A DNA stretch of 64,000 bases from assembly GCA_022376465.1 (NCBI GenBank), contig JACDTU010000022.1:62001-126000 (forward strand). Direction: 5' to 3'. The notes under the pieces were generated by a model that saw nothing but the letters and a program-made list of their open reading frames with translations, ran no database searches and was not told the origin of the DNA. Position numbers and translations under genes: made by a program. This document shows, one piece after another, positions 29,898 to 39,587 of this stretch. Position 1 is the stretch's first letter; each line of letters begins with the position of its first letter. The DNA comes from Cubamyces lactineus. Its lineage: Eukaryota > Basidiomycota > Agaricomycetes > Polyporales > Polyporaceae.

Positions 29898-31231
29898 TTA
29901 GGCGGAAACAGAGGGAGAGGCGGACGCGCCGGGGAGAGATGTGAACACGCTGGAGATGACGGTAGGGCTCGCCGAAGAGACCGGAATCGACGTGAAGACG
30001 CTGGAGATGACGGTCGGGCTGGCAGAGCAGACGGGGATGGAGATGAAGACGCTCGACACGCTCGTCGCGCCAACGGACGACTCAGGGATGGACGTGAATA
30101 CGCTCGAGATTCCGGACGGGGCGACAGAGGAGGCTCCGATGGAGGTGAACACGCTTGAGATGGCGGTAGGGCTGGCCGAAGAGGCACCAACGGACGTGAA
30201 GATACTGGAGATGGCAGACGGGCTAGCAGAGTAGATGGACGTGTAGGTGCTTGCTATACCGCATGGCTCCGTACCTCCGATTGACGTGGTGAAGCTAGGA
30301 ACACCCGACGGGAGCGAAGTGAAAACTGGCACGGTCGAAGCCGTGCCCGTCGTGCCCCCAATTGACGTGGTGAAGCTAGAGACACCCGACGGGAGCGAAG
30401 TGAAAACTGGCACGGTCGAAGCTGTGCCGGTCGCGCCCCCCGACGACTCCGGGAAGCTGATGCTTGCGTTCCCGCTAGGCCAGGGCCAAATCGTCGGGTA
30501 TCCTGAGGAGGAGGGGGCCGAAGTGAAGACTGGGACGGTCGACGCCGTCCCAGTCGCGCCCCCGGTTGACTCCGGGAAGCTAATACTTGCGTTCCCAGTG
30601 GGCCAAGGCCAGATCGTCGGGTATCCTGAGGAGGGGGCCGAAGTGAAGACTGGGACGGTCGACGCCGTCCCAGTCGCGCCCCCGGTTGACTCCGGGAAGC
30701 TAATACTTGCGTTCCCAGTGGGCCAAGGCCAGATCGTCGGGTATCCTGAGGAGGGGGCCGAAGTGAAGACTGGGACGGTCGACGCCGTGCCCGTTGCGCC
30801 CCCGGACGACTCCGGGAAGCTGATACTTGCGTTCTCACTGGGCCAGGGCCAAATCGTCGGGTATCCTGAGGAGGAGGGGGCCGAGGTGAACACTGGCACA
30901 GTAGAAGCCGTGCCCGTCGCGCCTCCGGACGACTCCGGGAAGGTGATACTAGCCCCACTTGGCCAGGGCCAGTTCGAGGTAGGCGACGCTGGGATAGTAG
31001 TGACGACCGACGCGGGGCTGTGGGTCGGGGGATCGACCGTCGCGACAAAGGTCGTCGTCGTACCATCCAGCGTCCAGGTGATGGTGGTCACGTAGTCGGG
31101 CGACAGAGGCATCGCGTTGCCTGCGCACGATAGGAGTTAGTGTCTGGGGCATATAACAATGAGGTCGCTCAGTGCCACTCACCCAAGCCGACGAGCATAG
31201 CGGCAAAGACGAGGCCCAACATGTTCTTCAT
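29898..31231 (-). CDS. secreted Ser/Thr/Pro-rich tandem-repeat protein (423 aa), signal-peptide-exon family
   Basis: Exon 1 31183-31231 (49 nt, MKNMLGLVFAAMLVGL) encodes a signal peptide; a phase-1 intron (31121-31182) follows; exon 2 is 29898-31120. The mature protein begins NAMPLSPDYVTTITWTLDGT. It then has about four to five units of roughly 40 residues, each with GYPTIWPWP, NASISFPES and GGATGTASTVPVFTS, then about six shorter units with ISSVFTSI. One or two cysteines lie only in the second part. Each 40-residue unit has an NAS sequon, and there is a repeated Trp-Pro-Trp-Pro motif. It should be exported, glycosylated and possibly wall-bound. Unit number probably varies between strains. 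A TATATAAA box lies at 31342-31349. Confidence 0.82.
30452..30960 (-). repeat. 120-bp tandem repeats inside the secreted protein gene
   Basis: Units begin about every 120 bp (for instance the segments at 30601 and 30721 are identical over 60 bases). Some units carry 3- or 6-bp indels (GAGGAG, 30505 and 30870), so length changes are in whole codons. The outer units are more diverged than the inner ones. Confidence 0.85.
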
Positions 31232-31349
31232 CGTTCCTTCTGTGGTGAGCGTTGTGTCTAAAAGGGACCGAAGGCACAAAAAGAAGTAGAGAAGGAAAGA
31301 GAGGAGCGTTTTCGGTGCGTTCTGGGATACTCGCCGTGAGGTTTATATA

Positions 31350-33065
31350 GGAGGGTAGGGCATTTGCTCCATGCCGAAGGAACGAGGCGCCATGCATAGC
31401 CCGGCAGCGCAGGCCGAGTCTTGGTATTGCATGCTCAGGCCACCTGGGAAATCGGAGTCCAGCGTTGCTTCTCTGTCGACATCAACTCCCGTTTGCACCA
31501 CGTTGGAGAGATCGCAACCCGGCCAGTGCAGACCGCGGGGGAGGACCTGCTGAGAGGTGCTAACTGCGGGATGCGCAGTAACACATTCGCGTAAGTAATC
31601 TGTGTTCATCGAGCCGCCAGAGATGTTCTTGCTCCTCATGTACAAGCGTCTATCTGACCGCACCCATTCGTTATTCGCGCGTCCGTACGCAAACGAGCGA
31701 TGATGGAAGTACCTTGTCTGGCTGCGCTTTTTCATCACCTCCATTTGGTAGGTTGCGTACTGCCTCCGCTGCCAAGTCGACCAAGCCATCTGTAGCAAGC
31801 TGTAGCGTTGGCGGTGTACTCCAAAGGACGGGGAGCAAAGCGCCCATGACACGTTTCAACCTGTGGAGACTTGCTATGAGATAGTACGCTATATGCTATA
31901 TATCGACCAATTAGTGATCTCAGAAAGACAGTCATAGCACGACACTCGACTCGTCAAATAGAGCTACCTCGTAACAATGCTGGAGTGGTTCCAGCTGCGA
32001 GGGAACCCTCGTCATCGTCTTGGCGTGCGGTGCATGCGGGTTGAGAAGGCCGTGGTATGCACGAGAACAGGCGCTTCGTCTCTTGTCAGGGAATGCGCAG
32101 CAGCCGGGACGGCGAAAGATGGACGTTCACAAGCATGCCGTTCGATCCCGCGGAACCTGGACGCCGCCAAGTACCACAACTGCACACAACTGCCTTTCCC
32201 GGGACCGGGCACCAGCCCCGGGATGGGCGCCGGCACCGAGCGATCACTTTAGATCAGCTCTAGTCGCGCCTCCTTGGTTTGCTGTGTTCCGGTTTACTGA
32301 ACGATCGTCTGGCGCTGGATGCGCATGTGCAACCGCAAGTTTACCGCTTACACAGAGCCGTGACTCGTGTGGCAGTTTCAAGCTGGAGGCAAATGCAAAG
32401 CTGCCGCTACGCGATGATTTGGAAAACATTACGCCTACGGCGACTGTATGGTTGATTGTGCCTATGAGAAGTCGGGTATGAAGGAGAATGTACGAAAGTC
32501 AAGCCCAAGCGTTTGTGCTCACCGGTGACCAAACGGCGAAATCCCACGATTCCGAAGTTGCATGGAATGTAGCGAGCTGCGCAGCCATCGCGTAGCCAAA
32601 TACTAACCGTATGGCCTCTGCCCTGAGTATCCAAACGGAGATTCGTGTCGTATGTCACCAAGGACTTCGGGCGTCTGAGCATGCACGTTCCCGTACTATT
32701 TGCCTTTTGCAACTCCGAACTACACTCCGCCACAAGTTCACTGTTCACCGGGCAGCGTCATCGTGCAACATAGTACCGTTCCAACGTTCAACTACAGTCT
32801 CAACTTGAAACATCTCGCGTATCGTTTATGGCACAGGGGCAGCTGCAGAACTTGCTCGAAGTCAACATAATCACTCGGACCACAAAGGGCCCGCGCAATT
32901 TCCCACAAGGTAGTATGTGATTGCTCAAATAGTCCTCAAGCCTGCTTCTTCAGTGCCAAAATGCTTCTCGTGAGCAGCTGACCGTTTCCCGTGATCGCAG
33001 CCGACGTCGCTCGAGCCGCATACTGAATGCGCACATAACGTTGACAGTGGCACGCACGTTCGACC
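31350..33065. other. intergenic, no gene recognised
   Basis: Beyond the promoter of the repeat-protein gene I find only short overlapping frames (for example 31343-31852 minus, 32020-32481 plus) without protein-like features. Confidence 0.4.
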
Positions 33066-33073
33066 GTGGTCGG

Positions 33074-33079
33074 GTATAA
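33074..33079 (+). promoter_or_regulatory. TATA box of the acid phosphatase gene
   Basis: TATAAG about 58 nt upstream of ATG 33132; it argues against the in-frame ATG at 33081 being the start. Confidence 0.45.
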
Positions 33080-33131
33080 GATGGCTGTCTACAGCTTTCA
33101 CCCGCTTGTGCTCGCCCGTACCTTGTTCGCC

Positions 33132-34943
33132 ATGACCGATTGCTTTTGGCGATGGTTACTGCAGTTACCGATGTGGTTATCGTTGGCAGGGCTAGCGGCG
33201 GGAAAAACGGGGCCGCTGGCGTCTGCTAACGGAGTTTACGACTCATCGATCACCCCCGCGAATCTACCATGGAACACATACAATTACTGCAACGCTCCTC
33301 ATGTGAACGCGAAGCACTATCAAAGACCATCTAATGCGCCACACGCGAAGCTGGCCTATCTCAATGTCGTAATTCGCCATCACAAGGTATGTCCCCATCC
33401 GCCTATGTAGCGTGCCAAAGCCCTGAACGACTGCGCAGAGGACGCCGGATAATCTATACCCGAACGAAAACGAGCTGAACGCCGTTCCTTGGGACTGCGC
33501 CGACTTTGAGCAATTCAGCTACGGCGGTGGAGGCGCGGCCGTATTTCACAAAACCGACAGTCCGGCATGGCACCCGTTCCTCTCACAGATCTGGAACGGC
33601 ACCTGCGACGAGGGACAACTCACACAAGGCGGTCTTCAAGATTCCATACGCCATGGACAGGTAGTCGCTACTCCCCCTCCTAGAACTATGCCCAAACATC
33701 GCCTGATCATGCGCACCGCAGGACTTCTGGTCCGTCTACCACAGTGAACTGGGATACCTCAATTCGGTCAACGAGAAAGACATCTTCATCCGCACATCGA
33801 CCGAAACGCGGACGTTCCAGGTTGCGAGCGGACTGCTGGTCGGCATGGACCCTAGGATGGCTAGCAAGACGTTCCCAGTGACCACACAGCCTTCGCCAGT
33901 GAGTCGATCCCCATTTGACTGCGACCTCCGCGCCTGCGCTTGTCTCTAGCTCTGAGCTGATTTGAGTTTCTCGTCGACGCACGCGCCCGCAGATCGACTC
34001 TATTCCGCCGAATTACCCATGCCCCGCGGCCGACGCGATCCGTTCGGCCTACCAAACCGTACCCGCCTGGACGGACCACCTGCAGGCCAATGCGGATTTG
34101 CAAGCGCAGCTTGACGCTACGCTCGGGACGGCGGGGCTCGACGCATGGTCATCCTGGTGTGAGTCGTGCGTGGGGTCCGTCTCGTTTCCTGCGCCTGACG
34201 ACCATGCGTGTCGTCCTTCTTAGACGACCACTTCTTCGATACGTTCAGCTCTCGCACGTGCCACGGGCACCCGCTTCCGTGCAACTCGACGGGGGCATGC
34301 GTCTCGGAAGCGGACGCTGCGAAGGTGTTCGCTATCGGTGACTTTGAGTACAAGTAAGTCTTCAGCTGGCCGTGCATCTTCGAGTCCCCCAGCTCAGCGC
34401 TGAACGTGGCGTACTCCAAGTTACATCTGGAACGCTGCACAGAATGCGACGACTTATTCCCAGCTCGACTTCGGTACGTTCTCCAGCCGGTCCATGTCTT
34501 GTACTAATCACGGTCACTCTAACACGATCCTCACTCATCGCATGCAGGAGTCTTCATGCTCGAGCTCGCGCAGAACTTCCAACGCTTCCGCTCCGGCGAC
34601 GACCCGTACAAGCTCAGGTTCTACGTGGGGCATGACGGGACCTTGATTCGACTTGCATCCTTGCTCGGGCTCGGCAAGATTGCACCTCTCCGCTGGCCGG
34701 CTCTGGGCTCCGAGCTCATCATGGAGGTGGGTGGTCGTTGCGCCACAGAATACTATAGGTGCAGTGCTCAATGATGCTGTCTGCTGTCTGCAGGTCTGGG
34801 AGCAAGGACAAGAGCGCTTCGTCCGCATCATACACGAGGGAACCCCGGTAAAGGGTATGGAGCGGATTCCTCTCGATGGGTTCATCACAAATTTGGAAGC
34901 GCAAGTGCCTAGTGACATAGCGGCTCGATGTAACGACGTGTAG
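33132..34943 (+). CDS. secreted histidine acid phosphatase
   Basis: Eight exons: 33132-33386, 33439-33660, 33722-33898, 33993-34158, 34224-34353, 34421-34473, 34548-34726, 34794-34943; all GT-AG and in frame, 443 residues. The N-terminus (MTDCFWRWLLQLPMWLSLAG) is a signal peptide. The catalytic motif is RHHKRTPDN at the junction of exons 1 and 2 (RHXXRXP signature of branch-2 histidine phosphatases), and the proton donor is HD in FYVGHDGTL. Eight cysteines and N-glycosylation sites such as NGT and NAT fit an extracellular or vacuolar enzyme hydrolysing phosphomonoesters. The start is placed at 33132 because a TATA box lies at 33074. Confidence 0.92.
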
Positions 34944-36146
34944 TGCGAGCACCAGACGGATCGGATGTATAGATGCGTTCTTGCATAGTGTGCGTTGCCT
35001 GTCGCTGATATCCCGCTGCGCACTCACTTCGGCTCAACGAAGCGCGTTGAGCACGGCATGCCGGACACGTTTACTCGTCAAGCACAAACTTTGGCAGATC
35101 CGCTCCATCGACATTCGCTCAACCCCCACCTTCCACTGTGTTCCTTTCTCGAGTCCCTCCCCTTCATCCTCCTCGTTTTCCGATCCTTGGTATACCCTTA
35201 CGTCCTTGCGCCCCACTCCGCGCCAGAACAGGGCACTCTGACCTTGCATCTCAAGCTTAAGAACGAATCCTGGGATAGTCTCTGGGGTTGGCAGTGCACA
35301 ACGTATAGAATATTGCTGCACTCTCAGAAGATGGTAGGCTCGCCCCCGAGTATTGCAGTCAACCACCGCATGACCTAGGCTCTACACGCTTACTCGGTTT
35401 GTGATTAAGAGCGGCCAGGGAAGGCACGAGTAGTTCAGCCGACAAGCAGTCGCGTTCAGGCCGGTGCCTAAGTTGCTCACATCGTTGCACATCACAGCTA
35501 TCGCACAAGAGACGCGCAAAAGTGCGCATACGTGGCTGCAGTTGCTGCCGCAGCGACTGCGACAAGCTTTTCTGAACATGACCGAGGTGGTAGTGAAGCT
35601 GAAGGACTCGAAAGGAGTGGATGCCTTCGATTGTGGATGCGCGCTACTGCGTCATTGTAATGTAATAGCCGAGTAGCCGCCCGCTTTGCACCTTGCCTTC
35701 GACCACCATGCCGTCGGATAGAATCACGACTGCTAACCTCTCTGACCACATTCAGTGCACGGAAATTTTTCGGCCACGGGCTCGCTGGCACCCGGGATAC
35801 TCTGGAAGTCCCTCAAGCCTTCCCGAATTTGTCAGCTTGAAGGGATAGACGATACATGTCAAAATCGTCAGCACGAACGAGTTACATTGCAGATCAACTA
35901 CACGGGTATCTCCCGTCGATAGACGACGCATGCACGCAACATGTGCAAGTCGACGAATTCGAAGCAACCTCCCGCCCTCTGCTTGAACGCCAGCACACGG
36001 CTCCACCCCCACGCAGTCGGTCAACAGCCTCCAAAGCCGTCGGCGCGATATCGATCGAGCGTAAGCGAAGGCGCGTAGCACGACGAGCTCCACCGCGCCC
36101 GCCTCCCGTGCAGAAGCGGTGGCGGACCGACGCGCGACGACGCAGG
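34944..36146. other. intergenic left flank of element 2
   Basis: No supported gene. The element inserted at the right end of this stretch; bases 36147-36151 (CGGGT) are its target duplication. Confidence 0.45.
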
Positions 36147-36151
36147 CGGGT
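36147..36151. repeat. left 5-bp target-site duplication of element 2
   Basis: CGGGT, identical to 47298-47302. Confidence 0.95.
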
Positions 36152-36340
36152 TGTAAGTTGTTTGACGCTTCGGGCACCCGATATACGCTGAACCGAGTCT
36201 ATACAACTCTAGGTGCGTTACGACGGGTACAAAAAGCGTGTCTCTCTCGATCCCGGGCGCGCGCGTTGTGTCGCGCGCGCCAGCCACTACTGTATAGTAC
36301 CTGATAGGCGCTCAGCTGCTAGCCGAGCGCCGCCCTTACA
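36152..36340 (-). repeat. 3' LTR of element 2 (minus orientation)
   Basis: 189 bp, the same as 47109-47297 by eye. It contains a perfect 10-bp inverted repeat GGCGCGCGCG with loop TTGTGT (about 36257-36282) and a second 7-bp stem GGCGCTC/GAGCGCC. Confidence 0.95.
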
Positions 36341-36352
36341 CCCTCCCCTCCT
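36341..36352 (-). other. polypurine tract of element 2
   Basis: On the minus strand AGGAGGGGAGGG directly precedes the 3' LTR, which confirms the orientation. Confidence 0.75.
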
Positions 36353-37031
36353 GAACTCGCCTCCATCGTAGCGTAGCGAAGATGTACCGTACGAGTTCTT
36401 GATCAAATCGACTGGACATTGAGGTACGGCGAATGAACGCGTGAAAAGCGCATGTGCGCCAGGTGGGCCCCGGCGCGAGTGGTAAGTACACTGTGTGCGC
36501 GGATCGAGTCCGCGCGCCCCGACGACACTGATTGATCATGGCCCGTTGGGAGCGGATGCCCTCGCCTCCGTCGGAGAGGCGTGCGCGCGCCGAGACCGGG
36601 CAGCTATCCAATCACGATGTCCTCCATGGGGACATCGTCAGTCTGCTGCTCCGGCACCTCGGTCACTGTGGACGGGGCAGCGTAGGACCCCCGTTAATAG
36701 CAGAGGCACCCGGGTGCGAATTCGGACATATCAGGCCCCATGGGACCCCCTAATGCTGGGTGTTTTGAGGACAAAAATCGCAGGAAACGGCCGACAACCC
36801 GGATTTTTTTGCAGTGTTTTGGCGCATTTTGGCATTTTTTTGAGGACAATTTGGCCTCGAGATGGGCGAGGAGGGCGTGAAGCGCCCGACAAGCGCCGAA
36901 ATCGACCCAAGCGCCCTCTAAGCGCGCACAAATTCGAGGCTCAAGCCAGATTTATTCCGGACAGGAGGGGCCAAAAATGGGCCAAATTTTGAGGACAAAT
37001 TGACCCAAATCTTGAAAGTCGCCATCCGGGT
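36353..37031 (-). other. 3' noncoding region of element 2
   Basis: No protein-like frame. The word TTTTGAGGACAA (plus strand) occurs three times, at about 36763, 36837 and 36989, amid T-rich runs. A GATGTCC/GGACATC inverted repeat is near 36618-36640. This may be an RNA packaging or 3'-processing region. Confidence 0.45.
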
Positions 37032-39431
37032 TCACCTACCATTATCGGGGGTCCTGGCAGCGTCCTCCGGGGGTATCTCCGATTGCGCCTCCACATGTTC
37101 AGGAGGAGCGACGGAGCCGGATCCGCTAGGCTCGGCGGTCTCGGGCGCAGCCTCGACGGTGGCGATGGGTATATTGCCGGGCTGGTCCTCGTCGTCCGCG
37201 CGGCCGATTTCGAGAAGGTGGTGTGTGGCCCACTTCGTGAGAATGACGTCCAGACGATCGGGCGAGATCCCGCATCGCGCGACGTGCCGTGCCATGTCCT
37301 CGAGCGTCGGCGGGAGGGGCCCAGTGTAGGGCTGTAGCTGGACGGTATCGGCGGGTTGTACACCTGCGCGCTGGAGCTCCATAGCTAGTTTCTCGGGGCT
37401 CTGCAGTATGGTAGCCAGCTGGGTGAATGCGATGCGCTTCCCGTTCTTGCGTTGTTTCATCGTCGCGGTGGCGTGAGCACCGAGCGCCGCCATCTGGGTG
37501 GCCCAGATGTACCCTCGCAGGGTGTCCTCGTCGATCGTCCCGTCGGGCGCGCGCTGTACGTGTCGTTTGAGTACCTCCGGGCGAGCAGTGACGTACTGCT
37601 GCCAGGTCTCAAAACTGTCCGTCGGCCGTGGGTCGGCGATGTTGACTCGTGCGCGCGGGTTCGGTCGGGTGTTCTCGCCGTAGCGGTCCTTGTACCAATC
37701 AGGTACGCGGAACGACATCAGCTCCCGGTCGACCTCGTTCGGTTGGTATCCCTTGACCTGGATGGCCTTGAGCCATCCTTTGATCTTGCGTACCGCCCGA
37801 CGCCCGGTGTCGTCATCAATTTGTGTGTAATTGATGAGTTCTTGCGCTTCCGCGACGGTCGTCGGCTTGTGCATAGCGGGTGCTTGCTGGGCAGCCAGCA
37901 CCGTCGTGTTGTGTGTCGTGTGAGCCGTCTGGATTACCGTAGATGGACCTGCCTGTGGGAGCGGCGAGTTTCTGGGGCTGTGGTCGCGGCGCCGCTGACT
38001 ACCCCTCCCCCCCTGAGCCGGCCCCGTAGCCGGCGCATGACGTGTTGCGTGGACGGGAGGTGTACGGTGTGAGCGGCGGCGTTGCTCGTCGCGGTAGTAC
38101 GCGTCGTCGTCGTAGCGGTGGTAGTCGTCCGCATACCGGTCCGGTGAGCGTGAGCGACGTCGACGCCGGTGTGGCGACCTGTCACGTCGGTGGGAGCGGG
38201 GGTGAGAGCCGCAGCGTGAACAAGAGCATGAGCGGGAGCGAGACCTCCGCTCGTAGCTGCGCGTCCGCGAACGGCCGCGCCGTGAGGGGATGGTCCGGGG
38301 TGGATCCCGATGCTCATATTGCGTCGGTCCGTCGTAGTACTCGAGCGATTGGCTCCGCCTGTAGCGTTGCCGTGTGCGCTCGCGACTAATGCTGCGGTCG
38401 CGGTATCCTCGCGCATCCGGGCTGTAGCTCCGCGGACGCGGGATTGGTATGCCAGGGGATGGACCTCGTCGCGAGGGGCCGGCGACAGGTCCTTGAGTCT
38501 CGCGGCGGACCGTGGACGGTTGGCCGATGGGGTTGTCGACCTGTACTGACGTGGTGGTCACAGCTGGCGCGGGGTCCAGCTGTGACGAAGGGTTAGCAAC
38601 GTCGTTCATGACGACGTCCCCTTCCCTGTCAGTACGTACCTGCGACCGCGAGGCGGCAAGCACCGCTTGCAGGTGTTCGACATCCGCCACATGCGCCTCC
38701 CAGCGGCGGCGCTCGCGTTCGTGCCACCGCTGGAGACGCGCCTTTTTGTCCGCCTCGGAGAGCGGCTTGCGCGGTTCGTCGAGTTCGTCGTCGTCGTCCG
38801 CCTCGAGATAGGAGTCCCAGCCGGACTCATCGCTGTCGACGTCTTCGACACCGGCAGCGGCGCGCCACTTGTTGACGCGCTGGACGAGCTTGCCGGTCTT
38901 GTTCTGGAGGTGGTGTACCAGGACACGGAGCCGGTGTAGTTCCGGGTCAGCTCTGGCTGCCTGTGCTACGTCCGCATCTCCTCGTCCGGCGCGGTAGCCA
39001 TGTTCGTAGCCGTCCCGGTAGCCGGCCTGCCGGGTGTCCTGGTGCATATCGGACATGGCGTTCTGAATGCCGTTGAGCCCGAGATCGACCTCGATGTCGC
39101 GGTGGTCGAGATACGCATCGCAGATAGCGCATCCTTGTCGATGGACGACAGCGGTGAGCTCCGGGCGCCACTCCCACGGCCACAATGCCATGGTGCGTGG
39201 CTTCTCAGCCAGCACCGTTTTGGCGATCATCGCGTTGGGGTTCTTGGAGGCAGCAGCGTCCGCGCGCTGTTTTCCTTTGTTGCGTGAGGGCGCGGGCTGA
39301 TCGCCCGCGCCAGATCCAGAGGCGGGGGGCGCAGATGCACTGCCATCTGCGCCGGGTCCGGTCAATACAGCCGGTTTCCCGCTCGTGCCAGACTTGGACT
39401 TCTTCTTGAAGTCCGGGAATTTGCCGACCAT
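37032..39431 (-). CDS. third ORF of element 2: Arg/Ser-rich protein, 799 aa, unknown function
   Basis: Starts 157 nt after pol. Residues 1-70 are basic and low-complexity. Residues 75-180 contain ICDAYLDHRDIEVDLGL and a repeat-like GYRDGYEHGYRAGRGDA; 180-290 are charged and probably coiled coil (ADKKARLQRWHERERRRWEA). Residues about 340-490 are an RS-rich, SR-protein-like segment (RSRTRSYERRSRSRSCSCS and on). The C-terminal 270 residues look folded (RRAVRKIKGWLKAIQVKGYQ; LRGYIWATQMAALGAHATAT; DRLDVILTKWATHHLLEIG). No zinc finger, no membrane segment, no known enzyme motif. RS segments usually bind RNA or splicing factors, so a role in RNA export, splicing escape or packaging is a guess. Confidence 0.8.
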   Translation of the reverse strand: MVGKFPDFKKKSKSGTSGKPAVLTGPGADGSASAPPASGSGAGDQPAPSRNKGKQRADAAASKNPNAMIAKTVLAEKPRTMALWPWEWRPELTAVVHRQGCAICDAYLDHRDIEVDLGLNGIQNAMSDMHQDTRQAGYRDGYEHGYRAGRGDADVAQAARADPELHRLRVLVHHLQNKTGKLVQRVNKWRAAAGVEDVDSDESGWDSYLEADDDDELDEPRKPLSEADKKARLQRWHERERRRWEAHVADVEHLQAVLAASRSQVRTDREGDVVMNDVANPSSQLDPAPAVTTTSVQVDNPIGQPSTVRRETQGPVAGPSRRGPSPGIPIPRPRSYSPDARGYRDRSISRERTRQRYRRSQSLEYYDGPTQYEHRDPPRTIPSRRGRSRTRSYERRSRSRSCSCSRCGSHPRSHRRDRSPHRRRRRSRSPDRYADDYHRYDDDAYYRDEQRRRSHRTPPVHATRHAPATGPAQGGRGSQRRRDHSPRNSPLPQAGPSTVIQTAHTTHNTTVLAAQQAPAMHKPTTVAEAQELINYTQIDDDTGRRAVRKIKGWLKAIQVKGYQPNEVDRELMSFRVPDWYKDRYGENTRPNPRARVNIADPRPTDSFETWQQYVTARPEVLKRHVQRAPDGTIDEDTLRGYIWATQMAALGAHATATMKQRKNGKRIAFTQLATILQSPEKLAMELQRAGVQPADTVQLQPYTGPLPPTLEDMARHVARCGISPDRLDVILTKWATHHLLEIGRADDEDQPGNIPIATVEAAPETAEPSGSGSVAPPEHVEAQSEIPPEDAARTPDNGR

Positions 39432-39587
39432 GTGGGGGGAGAGGGGAGGCGAGTGGAGTGAGCGTTTATGAGGAAAGCGCTGGGGAAAAGGGGTCGGAAG
39501 GAGTAAGATCGTGCCGTGGCGGTGGAGGCGCGCCAGATGGGTGGCTGGGCAACTGTACAGTTGCTCAGTCGGAGTCTGAACTAAAGT

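Noticed and set aside
30247..31095. 282-codon open frame opposite the secreted repeat gene
   Set aside because: It mirrors the tandem repeats of the minus-strand gene, has no signal peptide or splice logic, and its sequence is explained by the repeat's codon use.
33081..33131. Upstream in-frame ATG for the acid phosphatase
   Set aside because: It lies 2 nt after the TATA-like box and would precede the expected transcript start; the ATG at 33132 also gives a better signal peptide.
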